DNA of 11,283 nt from Oscillospiraceae bacterium (GCA_031271325.1 JAISVY010000085.1:1-11283); one strand, 5' to 3'. Shown: positions 1-7,122, counted from the stretch's first letter. Notes: a model not told the origin generated them from the letters alone. A program made the numbers and translations.

Positions 1-2
1 AA

Positions 3-122
3 CCAACAAAGAGAGGAGCGAAACCCGTGATGCCGCATTTGTATTCCGCCGCCATTCGTATGCGCGTTTCCGTCCGAATTATCTCGGCCGGGTACGGGCT
101 TTCGCTTGTTTTCATTGAATAG
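3..122 (+). CDS. Possible C-terminal end of an upstream gene (partial, unrecognised)
   Basis: This frame is open from the window edge to a TAG at 120-122 and encodes about 39 residues ending in GYGLSLVFIE. A strong terminator begins 28 bases later, as expected if a plus-strand gene ends here. A second frame (2-118) is also open but reads as an arginine-rich, shadow-like peptide, so I prefer this one. No family is recognisable from so short a tail. The stretch could also be non-coding. Confidence 0.25.
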   Translation, partial: PTKRGAKPVMPHLYSAAIRMRVSVRIISAGYGLSLVFIE

Positions 123-150
123 CGTTGTATAGCGTTATTTTATAAAAAAC

Positions 151-193
151 GGCCGAAAGCTGAGGACACTCACTTTCGGTCTTTTTATTTTTT
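151..193 (+). terminator. Intrinsic (Rho-independent) terminator
   Basis: A 9-bp stem (151-159 with 173-181, one G-U pair) continues past a single bulged C at 160 into a 4-bp stem (TGAG 161-164 with CTCA 169-172), closed by the tetraloop GACA. A T-rich tract (182-193, one A) follows. It should end transcription coming from the left edge and separate that gene from the acetyltransferase that starts at 262. Confidence 0.88.
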
Positions 194-261
194 AGGGCGC
201 AGATAGCAATACACGCCAGCCAGGGGGAAACGCTGGTTTGGCTGAAGAAAGGAAGCACGGC

Positions 262-1005
262 ATGAACCATAAAATACTTCTGTTTGAGGAGCTTTCGCTC
301 AACTCCCACCCGGCTTTGCAGGCACAGCTTTACGACGGCTGGCTGCTGCGTTTCGCGAACGGGTATACAAACCGCGCCAATTCGGTCAATCCGCTCTATC
401 CGTCGTCTTTACCGCCGGAGAAGAAACTGGCGTTCTGCGAGAACATTTACGCCAGTCAAGGGCTGCCCCCGTGCTTCAAACTGACCGAAGCCTCGCCGTC
501 CGGGCTGGACGAACTGCTCAGCGCGCGCGGGTACGAGGTCGTCACGCTCACCACGGTGATGGGAACGCGTTTGCGGTATTTCCCGACCGGAGATTGCGTC
601 CTCACAAGCTATGCCGATGACGCATGGCTGGACAGCTATTTTGCATTTACCCGCTGCGCCGGCAGCGCAAAAATGATGACCATGAAGCAGATACTCCAGA
701 ACATACAAAGCCCGATGCTCTGCGGGCGGATTGTCAAAAACGGCGTTTCCGTCGCCTGCGGCATGTGCGTCACCGAGCGCGGATACGCGGGGCTTCTGAA
801 CATCGTTGTGGATGCGCCTCAGCGCGGCAAAGGTTATGGCAGGGAGATATGCCAGTCGCTCCTGGCGGCGGCGGGTCGTCTCGGCGCGCATACGGCATAT
901 TTGCAAGTGGTTTCGAATAACGTTGCGGCGGTAAAACTTTACAAAAAACTGGGGTTTGAGGATGCATACCGGTATTGGTACCGGGTAAAAAAGAACGCGG
1001 TGTGA
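262..1005 (+). CDS. GNAT-family N-acetyltransferase (two-part, YDGW-type N-terminus)
   Basis: This 247-residue protein probably transfers an acetyl group from acetyl-CoA to an unknown amine substrate in the cytoplasm. The C-terminal half carries the GNAT core: acetyl-CoA-binding motif A at residues 187-193 (QRGKGYG), preceded by strand LLNIVVDA, and motif B around 214-232 (SNN.AAVKLYKKLGF). The N-terminal segment has LYDGWLLRFANGYTNRANSV (23-42), which I recall as typical of a subgroup of two-part GNAT proteins. I chose ATG 262 because AAAGGA at 248-253 sits 8 bases upstream and the protein then begins as that subgroup does. An in-frame TTG at 238 with AGGGGG at 222-227 is a weaker alternative. 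No promoter is clear between the terminator and the start. A second GNAT gene follows 91 bp downstream in the same direction, so the two may be co-transcribed. The substrate cannot be inferred. Confidence 0.9.
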   Translation: MNHKILLFEELSLNSHPALQAQLYDGWLLRFANGYTNRANSVNPLYPSSLPPEKKLAFCENIYASQGLPPCFKLTEASPSGLDELLSARGYEVVTLTTVMGTRLRYFPTGDCVLTSYADDAWLDSYFAFTRCAGSAKMMTMKQILQNIQSPMLCGRIVKNGVSVACGMCVTERGYAGLLNIVVDAPQRGKGYGREICQSLLAAAGRLGAHTAYLQVVSNNVAAVKLYKKLGFEDAYRYWYRVKKNAV

Positions 1006-1096
1006 GGATCCGTCCATGCGCCGCCGATGTGGTGTTTTCTAACCTATGGGAACAGGTTTTAAGAGCGTCCGGTATGAAATACAGGGGGAAACTGTC

Positions 1097-1927
1097 ATGA
1101 CATTTACCCATTATCAAAGCGGCAAGGCGTTCGCCGCCGACGCGCTGGAAATCCTGCTGGAAAACGAGGCGCAGAACAACCACTTGGTGAACTTCGCCGT
1201 GCGGGAAGCGGATAAGCCGGACTGGCTGTTCGCTTCGGTGAAAGACGACGCCGGGAGCGTTGTTTTGAGCGCCGCCTGCACCCCGCCGTACAACATCGTG
1301 CTGTACGAAACCGGCAACAAACCGAATGACGAAGCGGTTAAACTGCTGTCCCGTGAACTGAAAGCGATGGGGTATCCTTTGCCCGGCGTCAATGCCGAGC
1401 AGAGCCTCGCGCGGCGATTCGCCGAAGCGCACACGGAACGGTTTCACCGGCATATGTCGATGAACATTATGCGTTTGGATACGCTGCGGGAGTCACAAAA
1501 AGCGCCCGGCGGATACCGGGCGCTCGGAGAGGGTGACCTATACTGGCTGCCCTACTGGGAGTATGCGTTTCGGGTAGACTGCGGCATTGAGATGTGCGAT
1601 ATGCCGGCATGTGCCGAAAACTGCGCACGGCGGATAAACAGCGGGTACCGGTTCTATACTTGGGAGGATACGCACCCGGTTTCAATCGCGGCGCACGGGC
1701 GGGATACGCTCAACGGCGCGGTGGTTAATTTCGTGTACACCCCGCCGCATTACCGCGGCAAGGGATACGCGTCATCGGTCGTCTCGGCGCTGTCCCGCGA
1801 TTTGCTGGACAGCGGCAAAACATTCTGCTGTCTCTACGCCGACGCGCAAAACCCGATCTCCTGCGGGATCTACCGCAAGCTGGGTTATGAAGACCTGTGC
1901 GTGTTTGACGACATCAAGTTTGCGTAG
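1097..1927 (+). CDS. GNAT-family N-acetyltransferase
   Basis: This 276-residue cytoplasmic protein has an acetyl-CoA-binding motif A at residues 214-225 (YTPPHYRGKGYA) and a motif B segment at 246-264 (LYADAQNP, then IYRKLGYE). The first 130 residues or so form a less conserved N-terminal region that looks like a degenerate GNAT-like half or a substrate-recognition domain; that part is inference. ATG 1097 is preferred because AGGGGG at 1083-1088 lies 8 bases upstream. An in-frame ATG at 1046 has no convincing ribosome site. The protein does not look like a recent duplicate of the GNAT upstream, since similarity is visible only in the general fold motifs. The gene ends about 108 bp from the oppositely oriented recG stop. 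The substrate is unknown. Confidence 0.9.
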   Translation: MTFTHYQSGKAFAADALEILLENEAQNNHLVNFAVREADKPDWLFASVKDDAGSVVLSAACTPPYNIVLYETGNKPNDEAVKLLSRELKAMGYPLPGVNAEQSLARRFAEAHTERFHRHMSMNIMRLDTLRESQKAPGGYRALGEGDLYWLPYWEYAFRVDCGIEMCDMPACAENCARRINSGYRFYTWEDTHPVSIAAHGRDTLNGAVVNFVYTPPHYRGKGYASSVVSALSRDLLDSGKTFCCLYADAQNPISCGIYRKLGYEDLCVFDDIKFA

Positions 1928-1957
1928 GGGTGGGTTTCAAGCCCGTGAATGCAACCC

Positions 1958-2033
1958 TGTAGGGGCGATCGTCCCGATCGCTCGCAGGCGCACGTCAGAC
2001 TGAAGGCACAGCCGCGCAGCCTCGCAGTGCGCC
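1958..2033. repeat. Structured intergenic repeat at a convergent gene junction
   Basis: The stretch between the stops of the GNAT gene (+) and recG (-) begins TGTAGGGGCG and contains a perfect 7-bp hairpin (GCGATCG 1965-1971, loop TCC, CGATCGC 1975-1981; 9 bp if one G-U pair is allowed). A second, wider pair of arms, GGCGCAC (1987-1993) and GTGCGCC (2027-2033), ends one base before the recG stop. The opening resembles the left end of the 61-bp element at 6665-6725. Neither direction has a T tract, so terminator function is uncertain. Confidence 0.5.
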
Positions 2034-2034
2034 A

Positions 2035-4047
2035 TTACGAACCCCCCATCCGTTCCATCAACGCCGCAACCGCTTCCCGCAGGGCGGCGTGTTCGGGGCG
2101 CAGAAGACCCGGGTCTTCGCGGCGCAGCGTCTCGGCGGCTTCGCGGGAATCGTGCAGGATGGACATATCCTCCGAGAGGTCGGCGATTTTGAACTCCGGC
2201 AACCCGTGCTGACGCGAGCCGAAAAAGTCGCCCGGACCGCGCAGGCGCAAGTCTTCCTCGGCGATCACAAAACCGTCGTTTTCCCGCTTCATCACGGCGA
2301 GGCGTTCCCGCGCCGATTCGCTCTGCATAAACAAAACGCAATGGGATTCCCGCTTCCCGCGCCCGACGCGCCCGCGCAGCTGGTGGAGCTGGCTCAGCCC
2401 GAAGCGTTCGGCGTTCTCCACCACCATCAGCGTCGCGTTGGGTACGTCCACCCCCACCTCGATGACGGTGGTAGCCACCAGAATATCCAGTTCCCCGTCC
2501 GCGAACGACCGCATGACGGCGTCCCGGTTTTTGGTCTTCCCGTGCAGCAGGCCGACGCGCAAGTCCCGGTATGTCTCTCCCGCCGCTTTCTCCGCGTAGG
2601 CTTCGGCGGATGCCGCACCGGTTTCGCTCTCCTCGATCACCGGGCAGACGATGTATACCTGACCGCCTCCGGCAACCGTCTTTTTTACAAACGCCTCAAT
2701 GCGGGGGCGCGTGTCTTCGCCCACCACGTATGTCTTCACCGGCGTACGCCCCGGCGGCGCTCCGCGCATCAGCGTAACATCCAGGTCGCCGTACAGGATC
2801 TGCGCCAGCGTACGCGGGATAGGGGTCGCGGACATGACAATACGGTGAACATCCCCGGCCGCCCGCGGGGTACCTGGGACGGCGTCCCCCGCGGGAGTTC
2901 CCTTCTCCGCCAGTTTCTTCCGCTGTTCCACGCCGAAACGGTGCTGCTCGTCGGTGATCACCAGCCCCAGATTGTGAAAGCTCACGCTCTCCGACAGCAG
3001 CGCGTGGGTGCCGACGGCGAGGTGTATCTCTCCGTTCGCGATCCCGGTCAGCTCTTTTTTCTTTTTGCCCGTCACCAACCCGATGCGCAAGCCCAGCGGC
3101 GCGAACAGCGCGGAGAGGGAGCGCGTATGCTGCTCCGCCAAAATCTCGGTCGGCGCCATCAGCGCGGTTTGCATCCCGTTGCGGAACGCCATATACGCGG
3201 CGGCGGCGGCGACGACCGTCTTCCCGCACCCTACGTCGCCTTGAATCAGGCGGGAACAGCTTCCGCCCACGCAATCGTTTTGTATGTCTTCAATCGCGGC
3301 GTACTGCGCTTCGGTCGGCTCAAACGGCAGCGCCGCAAAGAAGGGGTTCATGTCCGTCTGCGAAAAACGCCTCCCCGCGACCCGCGCGCCGCGGCTCGCC
3401 GCCAGCCCCAGCTGCAGCAGCAGCAGCTCCTCAAACACCAGCCGCCGCCGCGCGACGGTCAGCAGCTCGGCGTTCTGCGGGAAGTGGATGTTCTCCGCGG
3501 CAAACGGCGCGTGGCAGAGATTATACCGCTGCCGCAGGGCGTCGGGCAGGGCTTCGCGCGTCTCCGCCTTCGCCAGCGCCTGTCTCGCGGCGGAACGGAG
3601 CGCCCCCTGCGACAGCCCCGCCGTCGCGCGGTAGACCGGGAGAATCCGTCCGGTCGCGCCGCCCGCCTCCCGCTCAAATACGGGGTTCACCATGCTCCGG
3701 GATTCCTCCGTCTTGCCGTAGAAGACGTATTCCCCGCCCAAAACCAACGCGTTCTTCACGTACGGCGCGTTGAAGAAGGTCAGGCGCAGTTCGCCCGTCC
3801 CGTCAAACACCTTTGTTTTGAACAGCTCCATCCCCTGACGGATGCGGGCGTGCGTCACCGGCGCGCCCACCGTCGCGCGGAAGCAGGCCGCTTCCCCCGG
3901 GCAAAGCTCGCTGATCGTCCGTATCGCGGTTCTGTCTTCATAAGCGCGGGGGTAGAAGCTCACAACGTCCTCAACGGCAAAGAGCCCCAGCTTGTGAAAC
4001 AAGCGGGCTCTTTTTTCGCCGATACCCTTTAGATATTGAATGTCCAT
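2035..4047 (-). CDS. recG: ATP-dependent DNA helicase RecG
   Basis: RecG is a superfamily 2 double-stranded DNA translocase that reverses stalled replication forks and processes branched recombination intermediates. The 670-residue product matches the usual family length. An N-terminal wedge/OB region spans roughly 50-130. Helicase motifs follow in order: Walker A GDVGCGKT (270-277), DEQH box (366-369), SATPIPRT (406-413), TTVIEVGVDVPNA (526-538), QLRGRVGRG with the arginine finger (556-564), and the RLRGPGDFFGSRQHG segment (601-615) of the translocation region. The start is ATG 4047, preceded by AGGTGG about 7 bases upstream; the frame extends 16 codons further without a better site. The gene lies 79 bp downstream of ftsH and is probably in the same transcript. 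A Gly/Pro/Ala-rich insertion of roughly a dozen residues lies at 383-399, between the DEQH and SAT motifs, and its DNA carries an inverted repeat (2862-2895). Confidence 0.97.
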   Translation of the reverse strand: MDIQYLKGIGEKRARLFHKLGLFAVEDVVSFYPRAYEDRTAIRTISELCPGEAACFRATVGAPVTHARIRQGMELFKTKVFDGTGELRLTFFNAPYVKNALVLGGEYVFYGKTEESRSMVNPVFEREAGGATGRILPVYRATAGLSQGALRSAARQALAKAETREALPDALRQRYNLCHAPFAAENIHFPQNAELLTVARRRLVFEELLLLQLGLAASRGARVAGRRFSQTDMNPFFAALPFEPTEAQYAAIEDIQNDCVGGSCSRLIQGDVGCGKTVVAAAAAYMAFRNGMQTALMAPTEILAEQHTRSLSALFAPLGLRIGLVTGKKKKELTGIANGEIHLAVGTHALLSESVSFHNLGLVITDEQHRFGVEQRKKLAEKGTPAGDAVPGTPRAAGDVHRIVMSATPIPRTLAQILYGDLDVTLMRGAPPGRTPVKTYVVGEDTRPRIEAFVKKTVAGGGQVYIVCPVIEESETGAASAEAYAEKAAGETYRDLRVGLLHGKTKNRDAVMRSFADGELDILVATTVIEVGVDVPNATLMVVENAERFGLSQLHQLRGRVGRGKRESHCVLFMQSESARERLAVMKRENDGFVIAEEDLRLRGPGDFFGSRQHGLPEFKIADLSEDMSILHDSREAAETLRREDPGLLRPEHAALREAVAALMERMGGS
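2862..2895. repeat. Inverted repeat inside recG
   Basis: CCCGCGGGG (2862-2870) and CCCCGCGGG (2887-2895) are perfect 9-bp arms. An alternative inner palindrome, GGGACG-G-CGTCCC, lies at 2876-2888. The repeat encodes roughly residues 385-396 of RecG, within a low-complexity insertion between two helicase motifs. Confidence 0.5.
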
Positions 4048-4058
4048 TGAACCACCTC

Positions 4059-4076
4059 GAAAAACTGATGTTTTTC
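4059..4076. other. Small hairpin in the ftsH-recG spacer
   Basis: A perfect 7-bp stem GAAAAAC/GTTTTTC with a 4-base loop lies directly upstream of the recG ribosome site (4052-4057). In the minus-strand mRNA it could influence recG translation or mark a processing point. It is AT-rich and short, so function is speculative. The rest of the 79-bp spacer shows no clear promoter or terminator. Confidence 0.35.
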
Positions 4077-4126
4077 TCGGAAAAGGATGCTTCAATCCGC
4101 CCGCGCGGCGATTTCATTCACGGGGG

Positions 4127-5974
4127 CTAAGGCTCGGTTACCGGCACCCGTCCGGTATCGAAGAAGCGCTCGAACGTCTCGCTGTCCATCGTCTCGTTTT
4201 CGAGCAGATATTCGGCGACACTGTGCAGGATGTCCATACTGCCCCTGAGGATGTCTTCACAGCGGGCATAGGCTTTGTCCACAATCGATTTGATCTCCCG
4301 GTCGATCAAAGCGCCGGTTTCCTCGGAGAAGTTACGCGCCGCCGCGAAGTCGCGCCCCAAGAAGACCTCTTCGTGCTCCGAACCGAAGTTTAACGGACCG
4401 ATCACGTCGCTCATGCCGTATTTGGTTACCATGCTCCGGGCAATCCGGGTCACCGTTTGGATGTCGTTGGAGGCGCTGGTGGAGATGTCGTCGAGCACCA
4501 GCTTCTCGGCGACGCGCCCGCCAAGCCCCGAGATGATGCGGTCGAGCATCTCGTTGCGGGAGATACAGCCTTTGTCCTCCTGCGGTAACGATACGGTCAT
4601 ACCGCCGGCCATGCCGCGCGGTACAATCGAGATTTGATGCACCGGGTCGGTGTGCTGCAGGTTGCGCATCACGACCGCGTGTCCCGCCTCATGGTAGGCG
4701 ACCAGCTTGCGCTCTTTGTCGGAGACGACCTTGCTCTTCTTGGCCGGACCCATCACGACCTTCAGCATCGCTTCGGAAATTTCGTCCATGCCGATCTTCT
4801 TCTTGCCGCGCCGCGCCGCGAGCAGGGCGGATTCGTTGAGCAGATTTTCCAGATCCGCGCCGGTCAGACCCGCCGTTTGTTTCGCGATGATCGAGAAGTC
4901 GATCGTATCGTCGCAGGGTTTGTTCCTGCCGTGCAGCTTCAAAATCGCCTCGCGCCCCTTGATGTCGGGGTAACCCAGATAGACTTGGCGGTCGAAGCGT
5001 CCCGGACGGAGCAGCGCCGGGTCAAGGATGTCGGGGCGGTTGGTCGCCGCCATCACGATTACGCCCTCGTTGCTGGAGAATCCGTCCATCTCGACCAGAA
5101 GCTGGGTCAGCGTCTGTTCGCGCTCGTCATGACCGCCGCCCATGCCCGCGCCGCGATGACGGCCTACGGCGTCGATTTCGTCGATGAATACAATACAGGG
5201 GGAAGACTTCTTTGCTTCGTCAAAGATACTGCGAACGCGGGAAGCGCCCACGCCGACATACAGCTCGACGAAATCGGAGCCGGAGATCGGGAGGAACTGC
5301 ACCCCCGCCTCTCCCGCGACGGCTTTGGCCAGCAGTGTTTTACCGGTACCCGGAGGACCCACCAGCAATACGCCGCCCGGAATCCGCGCGCCGATTTCCA
5401 CAAATTTGCGCGGGCTTTTCAGGAAGTCTACGATTTCCTGCAGCTCTTCCTTTTCCTCCACCGCGCCCTCTACGTCGGCGAAGGTGTATTTCTTCTTGTC
5501 TTCGGGGTTCGTGCGCGGGTGGATGCGCTTGAAATTCATCGCGCGGTTGTCGCCCGCGCCGGTGCGGTTGAACATAAAAATCCAAAGCCCGATGATCACG
5601 ACAATCAGCACCACGTACGGCAGCGACATCAGCCACCAGGGGGCGACAAAGCCCACATCGTAGTTGTAGTCGGTCAGCCCGTTGCCAAATTGCTCGGCAA
5701 CCAAGTCTTTGACGTCGTTATAGAAGATGTCTACCGAATAGAGCCTGTGAACCAGCGGGTTGGGTGAACCGGGTTCGCTGACCTTCAGCTCCATCGTCAG
5801 GGTGGTGCCTTGCACCTCGAAATTCTTCACGTTCGCGTTGTTGAATTCGCGGATCACCTGACCGTAGGTCGGCTCCACCGGCTTATTCAGCTGCACGATC
5901 AGATATATCGCGCTCAGAACAATAAAAAAGAAGGCCAGATAGAATACAATGTCCTTCGCGCCGTATTTTTTCAA
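4127..5974 (-). CDS. ftsH: ATP-dependent zinc metalloprotease FtsH
   Basis: FtsH is a membrane-anchored hexameric AAA+ protease that degrades misfolded membrane proteins and selected regulators. The 615-residue product has two transmembrane segments (about 10-29 and 115-136) around a periplasm-type domain. The AAA module carries Walker A GPPGTGKT (206-213), Walker B IVFIDEID (261-268) and the second region of homology TNRPDILDPALLRPGRFDR (311-329). The peptidase has the zinc motif HEAGH (428-432), with D504 in NDIQ as the likely third ligand. The pore loop reads YVGVGA (239-244) with Tyr where the well-known family members have Phe; an aromatic is kept. The start is TTG 5974: no ATG or GTG lies in frame between it and the upstream stop at 5995. 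The AGGAG site (5990-5986) overlaps the hpt stop codon, so translation is probably coupled to hpt. The C-terminal tail is short, which is common in Clostridia. Confidence 0.98.
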   Translation of the reverse strand: MKKYGAKDIVFYLAFFFIVLSAIYLIVQLNKPVEPTYGQVIREFNNANVKNFEVQGTTLTMELKVSEPGSPNPLVHRLYSVDIFYNDVKDLVAEQFGNGLTDYNYDVGFVAPWWLMSLPYVVLIVVIIGLWIFMFNRTGAGDNRAMNFKRIHPRTNPEDKKKYTFADVEGAVEEKEELQEIVDFLKSPRKFVEIGARIPGGVLLVGPPGTGKTLLAKAVAGEAGVQFLPISGSDFVELYVGVGASRVRSIFDEAKKSSPCIVFIDEIDAVGRHRGAGMGGGHDEREQTLTQLLVEMDGFSSNEGVIVMAATNRPDILDPALLRPGRFDRQVYLGYPDIKGREAILKLHGRNKPCDDTIDFSIIAKQTAGLTGADLENLLNESALLAARRGKKKIGMDEISEAMLKVVMGPAKKSKVVSDKERKLVAYHEAGHAVVMRNLQHTDPVHQISIVPRGMAGGMTVSLPQEDKGCISRNEMLDRIISGLGGRVAEKLVLDDISTSASNDIQTVTRIARSMVTKYGMSDVIGPLNFGSEHEEVFLGRDFAAARNFSEETGALIDREIKSIVDKAYARCEDILRGSMDILHSVAEYLLENETMDSETFERFFDTGRVPVTEP

Positions 5975-5988
5975 GCGAACATCAACTC

Positions 5989-6525
5989 CTAGTTATACAC
6001 AAAGGGGTACAGCGCCCCGATGTAGGGTAGGTTGCGGTAGCGTTCCGCGTAATCGAGACCGTAGCCCACGATGAAAGCGTCCGGAGCGGTGAAGCCCGTA
6101 TAATGGCACTCCACCGGAACAACCCGCCGCTCCGGTTTGTCGAGCAGCACGCACAGGCGCAGCGAAGCCGGGTTCCTTGCCTCCATCAAATCCATAATAT
6201 ATCGTAAAGTTACGCCGCTGTCAAGGATGTCCTCAACAATCAATACGTCTTTTCCCTCCACGGATTGACCGACATCTTTCAATATATTGACAGTTCCCGA
6301 TGTGGTATGCCCTTTCCCGTAGGAAGAAACCGCCATAAAGTCGATCTTCACCGGCAGCGGAATCTCACGCATCAGGTCAGACAAAAAAACCACAGAACCC
6401 TTCAAAACACTGACCAAGAGCAGCTCCTTGCCCGCGTAATCCTGCCCGATCCGCGCCCCCATCTCCCGCACGCGCTCCGCAATCTGCGCCTCGGTAAACA
6501 AGACCCTTTCGATGTCCTTGCGCAT
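5989..6525 (-). CDS. hpt: Hypoxanthine phosphoribosyltransferase
   Basis: The enzyme makes IMP (and often GMP) from hypoxanthine or guanine plus PRPP in cytoplasmic purine salvage. The 178-residue length is normal. Visible motifs are VLKGSVVFLSDLMR (40-53), DFMAVSSYG (62-70), the PRPP-binding loop VLIVEDILDSGVTL (94-107) and IVGYGLDYAERYRNLPYIG (152-170), all in the usual order. I chose ATG 6525 with GGGGG 7 bases upstream; an in-frame TTG two codons earlier is less likely. The gene is directly followed by ftsH, the conserved Firmicute arrangement. tilS, which often precedes hpt in Firmicutes, is not present; the space upstream is filled by repeats. No good promoter is visible close to the start. 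The best leftward promoter lies about 700 bases upstream (7264-7235). Confidence 0.96.
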   Translation of the reverse strand: MRKDIERVLFTEAQIAERVREMGARIGQDYAGKELLLVSVLKGSVVFLSDLMREIPLPVKIDFMAVSSYGKGHTTSGTVNILKDVGQSVEGKDVLIVEDILDSGVTLRYIMDLMEARNPASLRLCVLLDKPERRVVPVECHYTGFTAPDAFIVGYGLDYAERYRNLPYIGALYPFVYN

Positions 6526-6580
6526 GGTCAAACCCCCATTTACGGAAATGTAAATTTTGTGTGAAGCGGTATCCCCCGGC

Positions 6581-6640
6581 AGGGGGTGGCGGCGAATGCC
6601 GCCGGGGGATGTCTGCGGCGCGCCGGGGTCGTCGCGCCCT
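6581..6640. repeat. 60-bp perfect direct repeat, left copy
   Basis: Bases 6581-6640 are identical to 7123-7182. The segment comprises the right half of the array's hairpin unit (AGGGGGTGGCGGCGAATGCC, then GCCGGGGGAT) plus about 30 bases, GTCTGCGGCGCGCCGGGGTC and GTCGCGCCCT, that are absent from the internal units. The copies sit at the two edges of the repeat block. Confidence 0.93.
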
Positions 6641-6664
6641 ACGTCCCTATTGTCTATTTCCGTC

Positions 6665-6725
6665 GTGTAGGGCGGGGTTCATCCCGCCCGCGGGTATCGC
6701 GGGAGGCAAAACGCCTCCCCTACAC
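6665..6725. mobile_element. 61-bp MITE-like element with terminal inverted repeats
   Basis: GTGTAGGG (6665-6672) and CCCTACAC (6718-6725) form perfect 8-bp terminal inverted repeats. Inside are three further hairpins: GGGCGGG/CCCGCCC, CCCGC/GCGGG and GGGAGGC/GCCTCCC with an AAAAC loop. It has no coding capacity. It may be a small non-autonomous mobile element or a REP-like hairpin cassette; no clear target-site duplication is visible. The left end resembles the repeat at 1958-2033. Confidence 0.55.
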
Positions 6726-6803
6726 AGGATGACCCCGCCCCCGTATTCCCCGCAGCCCCCTTCCGCCGGAAGGGGGTGGCGGCGAATGCCGCCGGGGGAT
6801 GTA

Positions 6804-6838
6804 AACAATGGACAAGTGACAGTTAACAATTGACAATT
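6804..6838. repeat. Heptanucleotide array, linker 1
   Basis: Five consecutive 7-base words: AACAATG, GACAAGT, GACAGTT, AACAATT, GACAATT (consensus RACAATT). AAAGACGAAGGCTGCGTTGT follows at 6839-6858. Confidence 0.75.
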
Positions 6839-6920
6839 AAAGACGAAGGCTGCGTTGTACACGCCCCCGCAGCCCCCTTCCGCCGGAAGGGGCTGGCGGC
6901 GAATGCCGCCGGGGGATGTA

Positions 6921-6955
6921 AACAATGGACAATTGACAGTTAACAATTAACAATT
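6921..6955. repeat. Heptanucleotide array, linker 2
   Basis: Five consecutive 7-base words: AACAATG, GACAATT, GACAGTT, AACAATT, AACAATT. It has the same frame and number of words as linker 1, with substitutions that stay within the consensus RACAATT. Confidence 0.75.
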
Positions 6956-7038
6956 AAAGACGAAGGCTGCGTTGTTCACTCCCCCCGCAGCCCCCTTCCG
7001 CCGGAAGGGGGTGGCGGCGAATGCCGCCGGGGGTTGTA

Positions 7039-7073
7039 AACAATGAACAAGTGACAGTTAACAATTGACAATT
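7039..7073. repeat. Heptanucleotide array, linker 3
   Basis: Five consecutive 7-base words: AACAATG, AACAAGT, GACAGTT, AACAATT, GACAATT. It differs from linker 1 by one base in the second word. Confidence 0.75.
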
Positions 7074-7122
7074 AAAGACGAAGGCTGCGTTGTACACGCC
7101 CCCGCACCCCCCTTCCGCCGGA

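Noticed and set aside
115..146. Promoter TTGAAT ... TATAAA before the terminator
   Set aside because: The spacing is 20 bases, and any transcript would run straight into the strong terminator at 151-193.
1040..1056. Short AACCT/AGGTT inverted repeat between the GNAT genes
   Set aside because: Only 5 bp with an 8-base loop and no T tract; expected by chance.
2089..4032. Very long plus-strand open frame opposite recG
   Set aside because: It is exactly antisense to a complete RecG with all helicase motifs. The product is arginine/glutamine-rich with no recognisable domain, a usual artefact of GC-rich codon use.
4634..5767. Long plus-strand open frame opposite ftsH
   Set aside because: Antisense shadow of a fully intact FtsH, with no ribosome site or domain.
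6526..6600. Local promoter directly upstream of hpt (TTCACA, 17 bases, TAAATG on the minus strand)
   Set aside because: The -10 matches the consensus at only about three positions, so I do not annotate it. It remains a fallback if the distal promoter is inactive for hpt.
6647..6946. Minus-strand open frame with repeated PGGIRR and PLPAEGG peptides across the tandem array
   Set aside because: The array period of 117 keeps frames open by chance. The peptide simply translates the hairpin repeat and has no start signal; similar translated repeats are a known annotation artefact in such genomes, as far as I recall.
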